A DNA stretch of 64,000 nucleotides from assembly GCA_038373885.1 (NCBI GenBank), contig JAWZYV010013285.1:806001-870000 (forward strand). The letters are read 5' to 3'. The notes under the pieces were generated by a model. It saw only the letters and a list, made by a program, of their open reading frames with translations. It had not been told where the DNA came from and made no database searches. This document shows, one piece after another, positions 60,050 to 64,000 of this stretch (its first letter is position 1; each line of letters begins with the position of its first letter). Position numbers and translations under genes: made by a program. The stretch comes from Cheiracanthium punctorium (lineage: Eukaryota; Arthropoda; Arachnida; Araneae; Cheiracanthiidae).

Positions 60050-61220
60050 GTGAAAATATCGAAATACCACATTTCTGTGCGTATATCGATATTTAAGGCT
60101 AACTTTCTAAGCAGAATTAGCTCAATTATGACTCGAATGGCTTTGATACCAAGTACAAGCTGATAAGAAGTGGTTCAAGTTTGCAAAAAATTAAAAGAAA
60201 AATGATTCCATGAAAGTTTAGGAGAACTCAGAGAGAACTAGAGAATGCAATCCCGATCCTGCGGGATCTCGCACAAATATTTGAGGGATTGAAACTGAAA
60301 AATAAATTATTTTTATTACAATTTCATGCATCTTTCCCTATCTACAATTGGCCAAAAATTTTTGCATAAGATGAACAATAAGAACCAGTGATCTTGGGAG
60401 CTCATACCTATTGGCAGGTAGGCACCTTAGTCCCCCAGCTCGCATATTGTTATGATTTACGTACTAGTATAACGTAGAAGTACAGCAACACTAAAAATTG
60501 TATGTTTCTGGGACAAGACCCTTGACTTGTCCTCCCCCTCCATAAACAACCAAATGGACGTCCATGCCAGTCGTAGCTTTAAAAGGTGAACTTAAGTTAA
60601 CCACTAAAAAATGTGTAGTTCCCTCAGGGATTCATACAAAGGAAAAAAAGTCTTTTGTTAAGTCGTGTATTATCTATCAAAATTAGGTGAAGATTAGGAA
60701 AACGACTGCCTCTTTACGTTGCCTTTTATACATTCTTCTTTTTTTAGCAACTTCGAAACAACAATATATTATTATGAATATCATGACAGAATTTTCATAT
60801 TTATGTAAGGAATTGTATTAATTATCAAATAAGATAAAGTATTATTGTTAAAGTGAAACCTCATAGAGTTTACATTATTACTTTTTACTACTTTTCTCTA
60901 TCGAAATCAATTTTTAGTTGAATGAAATATTAGTCCCACGGAATCAACAAACCTCAATCCCGCAATCCCGCGAAGAGAAAAACAGTGCGGGATTGCATTC
61001 CCTAGAGAGAACTTTTGGCATATCTGAGTTGTACAGAATTTTGTTATAGACCTTCCACATTACTGCCATTGACGACAAGTCCATCTAACAGGCCATAAAC
61101 TAAATCCGAATATCTGTAAGCTACAAATTTGTACTTTTAAAATTTGCATTAAATTTTTAAACTCAGTAATTTTTGAAAAAAAGTTTCATTTAATTTCATA
61201 TACCTCAGTATGATACGAGC
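60050..61220. repeat. Dispersed repeat, copy 2, split by a hAT element
   Basis: GAAAATATCGAAATACCACA, CAAGCTGATAAGAAGTGGTTCAAG, GAGTTGTACAGAATTTTGTT and TTTTAAAATTTGCATTAAAT follow the order seen at 12600-13220. The hAT element at 60239-61004 interrupts it. Confidence 0.65.
60239..61004. mobile_element. Non-autonomous hAT element, 766 bp, perfect 8-bp duplication
   Basis: Tips TAGAGAATGCAATCCCG and, complemented, TAGGGAATGCAATCCCG match at 16 of 17 positions. GAGAGAAC is repeated exactly at 60231-60238 and 61005-61012. A further block GCGGGAT lies inside both ends. The interior is AT-rich and carries the repeat fragment shared with 44795-44905. No transposase is present. Confidence 0.93.
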
Positions 61221-61990
61221 TATGTTTCCTATTTAATTTCAGACTAGCAAAAACAAAAGAAAGCAAGTGTAAAGAAACATACAAAATATTGCAAAAAGTT
61301 TGGTAATTCCTATATAAATAATTTTTTGATAAAGTCTCATTGAAGATTCACCGATTCGTCAAAGAGGTAGACGAACTTTACAATACCTTCTTCGAAAAAC
61401 ACTGCCACCATTATTGCTTGGTGGGCTTAAAATGCGTTTCGCAGATCTTCATTGATGTGCAAGCTTTGGCCTTTGTGTCAGTTCTCCAGTTCCAGGATTA
61501 GATGGCCAGGATTAGCCAGGCAATGGTTCCAGGATTAGCCAGGCAATGATTAATTGAGACCAACCATGGGTCTCACATTACCGTTGTTTAGAATCTCTTT
61601 ATTGTCATACGTAATTGATTTAACATTGAATGATTCTCACCTTTAAACTAAAATAAAGGGCTGACTAAAAGTCCTCATAAACACCAATGACAAACTTTGA
61701 AAAAAAAATTCAGGCTTTTTAAGCATCACTGGGATCACTGTTAAGGATGCGAAAAATAGGAAAGATCGCATACGATGCTGATGTATTACATATGTATATA
61801 TGTAATAATGAAATAAACTTTGCTAATTTAACCTAATTTAACTTAATGTTATTTGAAAAAGCTTCTTTAATCTTTTACTCTTACTGTAAAGTTTGTTTCT
61901 TGGCCATACAAATATTACGCTCGGAGACGTTTTTTGAAGTTCCATAAGGAGAAAATTGTTGATTCAGCGGTATCTTCGGTTTTCTTTGGT
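61221..61990. other. No gene recognised; short tandem doubling
   Basis: CCAGGATTAGCCAGGCAATG is doubled at 61506 and 61529 (23-bp period). Otherwise unremarkable. Confidence 0.5.
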
Positions 61991-61994
61991 TTTG

Positions 61995-62345
61995 TCATTA
62001 TACACTTTTAGAACTCCTGGGTAAGCAGGTGTTTCTCATGTCTTGATTGACAATCTAGTTAACTAATTACGTTTGAGAGTAACGCCTTCATGATCGTGCT
62101 GCACCCTGCCAGCAGGCGTAGTAACTCAGGAGTATTTAAGCTAGAGCGCGGAAATTTTGGGAGCTTTAGAGTTTTAGCTTAGCTTTTAGGAGTTTGGAAC
62201 GTGAAGCTTTTGCAGGAGCTTCCAGCTTTAGCTGTTAGACTGCGATGTAAGAAGATAGCCTCGGAGCTAAAAGGTCGCCGGCCTGACTCCTGCCCTCTGT
62301 CCGAACTTTGAAATAAAATATTCAACCTAGAACCCCAAAGGAGTC
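61995..62345 (+). repeat. Probable solo LTR
   Basis: The order of features fits an LTR: a GC-rich upstream part (GCTGCACCCTGCCAGCAGG), a TATA-like GGAGTATTTAAGC at about 62131, a ~150-base transcribed part with pyrimidine-purine repeats (AGCTTTTAGGAG, AGCTTCCAGCTTTAGC), then AATAAA at about 62312 and a short downstream part. Exact TG...CA ends, a primer-binding site and a second LTR were not found, so the family is unassigned. Confidence 0.4.
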
Positions 62346-62393
62346 GTGTCAATCATTTCCACAAGGAATGGCGTAAGGCCCATTCATTACAAA

Positions 62394-62437
62394 AGCCGGC
62401 AGGATTCGAACCTGCGCGGGGGAAACCCCAATGGATT
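62394..62437 (-). pseudogene. 3' half of a serine tRNA, minus strand
   Basis: The complement reads AATCCATTGGGGTTTCCCC(C), then GCGCAGGTTCGAATCCTGC and CGGCT. That is the 3' anticodon stem, long variable arm, complete T arm (CGCAGGTTCGAATCCTGC) and 3' acceptor strand of a eukaryotic tRNA-Ser, with one extra C in the variable region. The upstream side on the minus strand (62438-62480) does not form a D arm or 5' acceptor strand, so the tRNA is truncated within the anticodon arm. CCA is not present. It could be a tRNA half captured by reverse transcription, or extended primer sequence at the edge of the LTR-like segment just to its left. Confidence 0.85.
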
Positions 62438-62613
62438 AGTCAATATTCAAAATGTCCTCACACTTTTTTCTAAGTACTCGAGAGTGTTGTATTTTACAAC
62501 ACGAATTTTATGGGCATCTCTCTTATTACCTTAGAGATCCGGCAAGATAGTGAAGAGAACGTTTTCGTTCCCTATTAGTTACGAATTTTAGAAAATGCTG
62601 TCCTATATAACTA

Positions 62614-62740
62614 CTAGCCGCCTCCGGCGACCAGTTGGTCCGCCATCTTAATAAATCTTGTTCGGAGAGAATCCTGTTCCTCACCAGCTTCCTTGGCACT
62701 GAAATCTCTCAGATTCTGAATGGAATTTAAAATTAAGATG
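62614..62740 (-). mobile_element. Helitron-like 3' end, minus strand
   Basis: On the minus strand CGCCGGAGGCGGCTAG ends at 62614 and is followed by T. This is a GC-rich hairpin directly before CTAG, as in the other Helitron-like elements of the window. The body would extend to the right, but no TC start was found before the MITE at 62749. Confidence 0.55.
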
Positions 62741-62748
62741 GTCACATA

Positions 62749-62894
62749 AAGGAGCGGCCCTACGGTAAGTGTTGCCCCCTGCTAATGTAAAAAAGATGCC
62801 CCCCTTTTATGCTCTAATTAGTTTTTGTGTTCGAAATGACGCCCCTTCGAAGCCGGCGCCCAGATGCGATGCTTACTGTGTCGGGCCGCCCCTG
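62749..62894. mobile_element. MITE with CAGGGGCGGCCCGA-type ends
   Basis: Left AAGGAGCGGCCCTACGGTAA and, complemented, right CAGGGGCGGCCCGACACAGT are inverted repeats that continue through GTAAGNNTYGC. The flanks GTCACATA and GTTACAAA agree at 6 of 8 bases, possibly an old hAT duplication. Confidence 0.6.
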
Positions 62895-63019
62895 GTTACA
62901 AAAATAAGATGGTTAAATGATAAAAACCTACAAAAAGTAATAAATTATTTTCGTCCTATATAATTCTGAAGAGCTTCTGGATATATTGGCCTTTAACAAA
63001 AAACGGAAAGGAAAAAAAA

Positions 63020-64000
63020 AAAAAAGTTAGAAAATCTGAAACACTTGCAGACTTTAAATACGAACAAAAGTGCTATATACTAAAAGCGTATTATAATCCA
63101 TGGGCCTTCCCTATTTTCGTTCCTTATTTCATTAAGTTGGAAAGTATATCATTATTCATGAGTGTGATTGAACAAAATAAAAATTGGTATTTCTAACAAC
63201 CTTTTTCTGGATGTAATACATTAGAAAAACCTCGGTTGTTCGAGCCTTGTCAGGGGGAGACATACCCCCCCTGAACCTCCTAATTTTTTAGTTTCATTAT
63301 TGCCATATTAAAACGATATTAATTGACTGTCATACTATCTGGCATCTTTCGAGTATTTCGCCTGGTAACTCTATGTTGAAATTTTTATTATTGTAACCTA
63401 TTTATATGTTGAAAAAAAACAGGTGATGTATGTTCTACACCTTACAAAATATTGTAACAATAGATTAAAGCTGTTGTGAACTAATAGTATTTAAATATAT
63501 GTAAAAAATACATGTGAAGCATATTCTACAGCTTACGAAATATTGTAACAATAGATTAAAGCTGTTGTGAACTAATAGTATTTAAATATATGTAAATTTC
63601 TGTGGCATACTTTTATGTCGCATTTTTGGGACACATTTTTCCTACAATTTTCAATAAAGGGGGTGAGAGATAAAATGACATAGTCATTAATAGATGGAGA
63701 AAAGCTGCACAGAAAAATGAATAATTCCAACTGAATGAAAATTTCAAAAACTTATTCTCAGGTGTATTCAGCAGACGATAAATTACGATAAATTGCGCCA
63801 AGCGTTAGAATCATCTCCTCAAAATCACACATAAGCCGTTTAATTTTTCGCCATATTAAAAAGTTGCACATTTTAGTCACAGAAAATTTCTAAATATGTT
63901 TATTTTGAATATAAAACATTTCATTCCTGCTCTGATTTCCCATGCACACGATATTTTAATTTAAAAACAGCCTTAGAAATAATCTAGACAAAAAAATGTT
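63020..64000 (-). repeat. Inverted copy of the 1-kb repeat family, unit 2 type, runs off the end
   Basis: The complement of 63690-64000 matches 6300-6610 (TTGTCTAGATTATTT, AAATTAAAATATCGTGTGCATG, CATTCAGTTGGAATT). The complement of 63020-63235 matches about 6625-6835 (TTTCTAATGTATTACATCCA, AATCACACTCATGAATAATG). About 450 bases between them (63236-63690) are absent from unit 2 and contain the 91-bp doubling. Confidence 0.85.
63430..63600. repeat. 91-bp tandem duplication
   Basis: ATTGTAACAATAGATTAAAG occurs at 63451 and 63542, within a near-identical stretch running through GCTGTTGTGAACTAATAGTA and TTTAAATATATGTAAA in both copies. Confidence 0.9.

Overview
The window looks like ordinary AT-rich nuclear DNA of an arthropod, most likely a spider or other arachnid. 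The organism is inferred from the repeat content alone: Helitron-type elements, many short hAT-like and TA-target MITEs carrying GGCGTAGCC- or GGCGGAT-type ends, Tigger/pogo transposons, (TA)n arrays and a Gypsy element. No host gene with intact exons, no rRNA and no complete tRNA gene could be supported. Nearly all short open reading frames are what stop-poor AT-rich DNA gives by chance. The recognisable protein sequence all belongs to decayed transposons: a Tigger transposase, a Gypsy integrase, a non-LTR RNase H region, a Helentron-type endonuclease and a DDE transposase remnant.

Layout. 1-2.5 kb: small GC-rich repeat fragments and two neat MITEs with target duplications. 2.5-10.5 kb: three adjacent copies of a roughly 1-kb repeat family. 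The first was split by a 2.44-kb Tigger transposon, and the third preserves the corresponding empty site. Two consecutive Helitron-like elements follow; the second carries eight copies of a ~156-bp tandem repeat. 11-13.2 kb: a degenerate tandem array, an endonuclease remnant, and a dispersed repeat holding a MITE. 13-19.6 kb: mostly featureless. 19.6-20.6 kb: a broken non-LTR retrotransposon end. 22.2-26.7 kb: a minus-strand Helitron, a TA MITE, a hAT MITE and a 2.4-kb inverted-repeat element. That last element has CAAGCTT-rich ends, a 33-bp-arm palindrome and a 75-bp minisatellite. 26.7-38.4 kb: mainly low-complexity unique DNA with two local tandem duplications (310 and 585 bp) and a tRNA-derived SINE. 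38.4-42.4 kb: a long-TIR transposon remnant and a TA-flanked Tigger/pogo-like element with two MITEs nested inside. 46.7-48.8 kb: a MITE and a 1.24-kb TIR element with arrays of GGAAACSTTWC-like motifs. 52.3-55.2 kb: a three-level nest, in which a TA-flanked long-TIR element contains a truncated Gypsy retrotransposon, which itself contains a 212-bp TA MITE inside the integrase. 60-64 kb: a hAT element with a perfect 8-bp duplication, a probable solo LTR, a 44-nt 3' half of a serine tRNA, a Helitron 3' end, a MITE, and an inverted copy of the 1-kb repeat family running off the window end.

The parts do not form a pathway. The window records repeated, nested transposition, and several insertion orders can be read directly from target duplications and empty or interrupted paralogues. 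Family names follow from termini, target duplications and motifs read by eye. No database search was made, so assignments beyond the superfamily are tentative.
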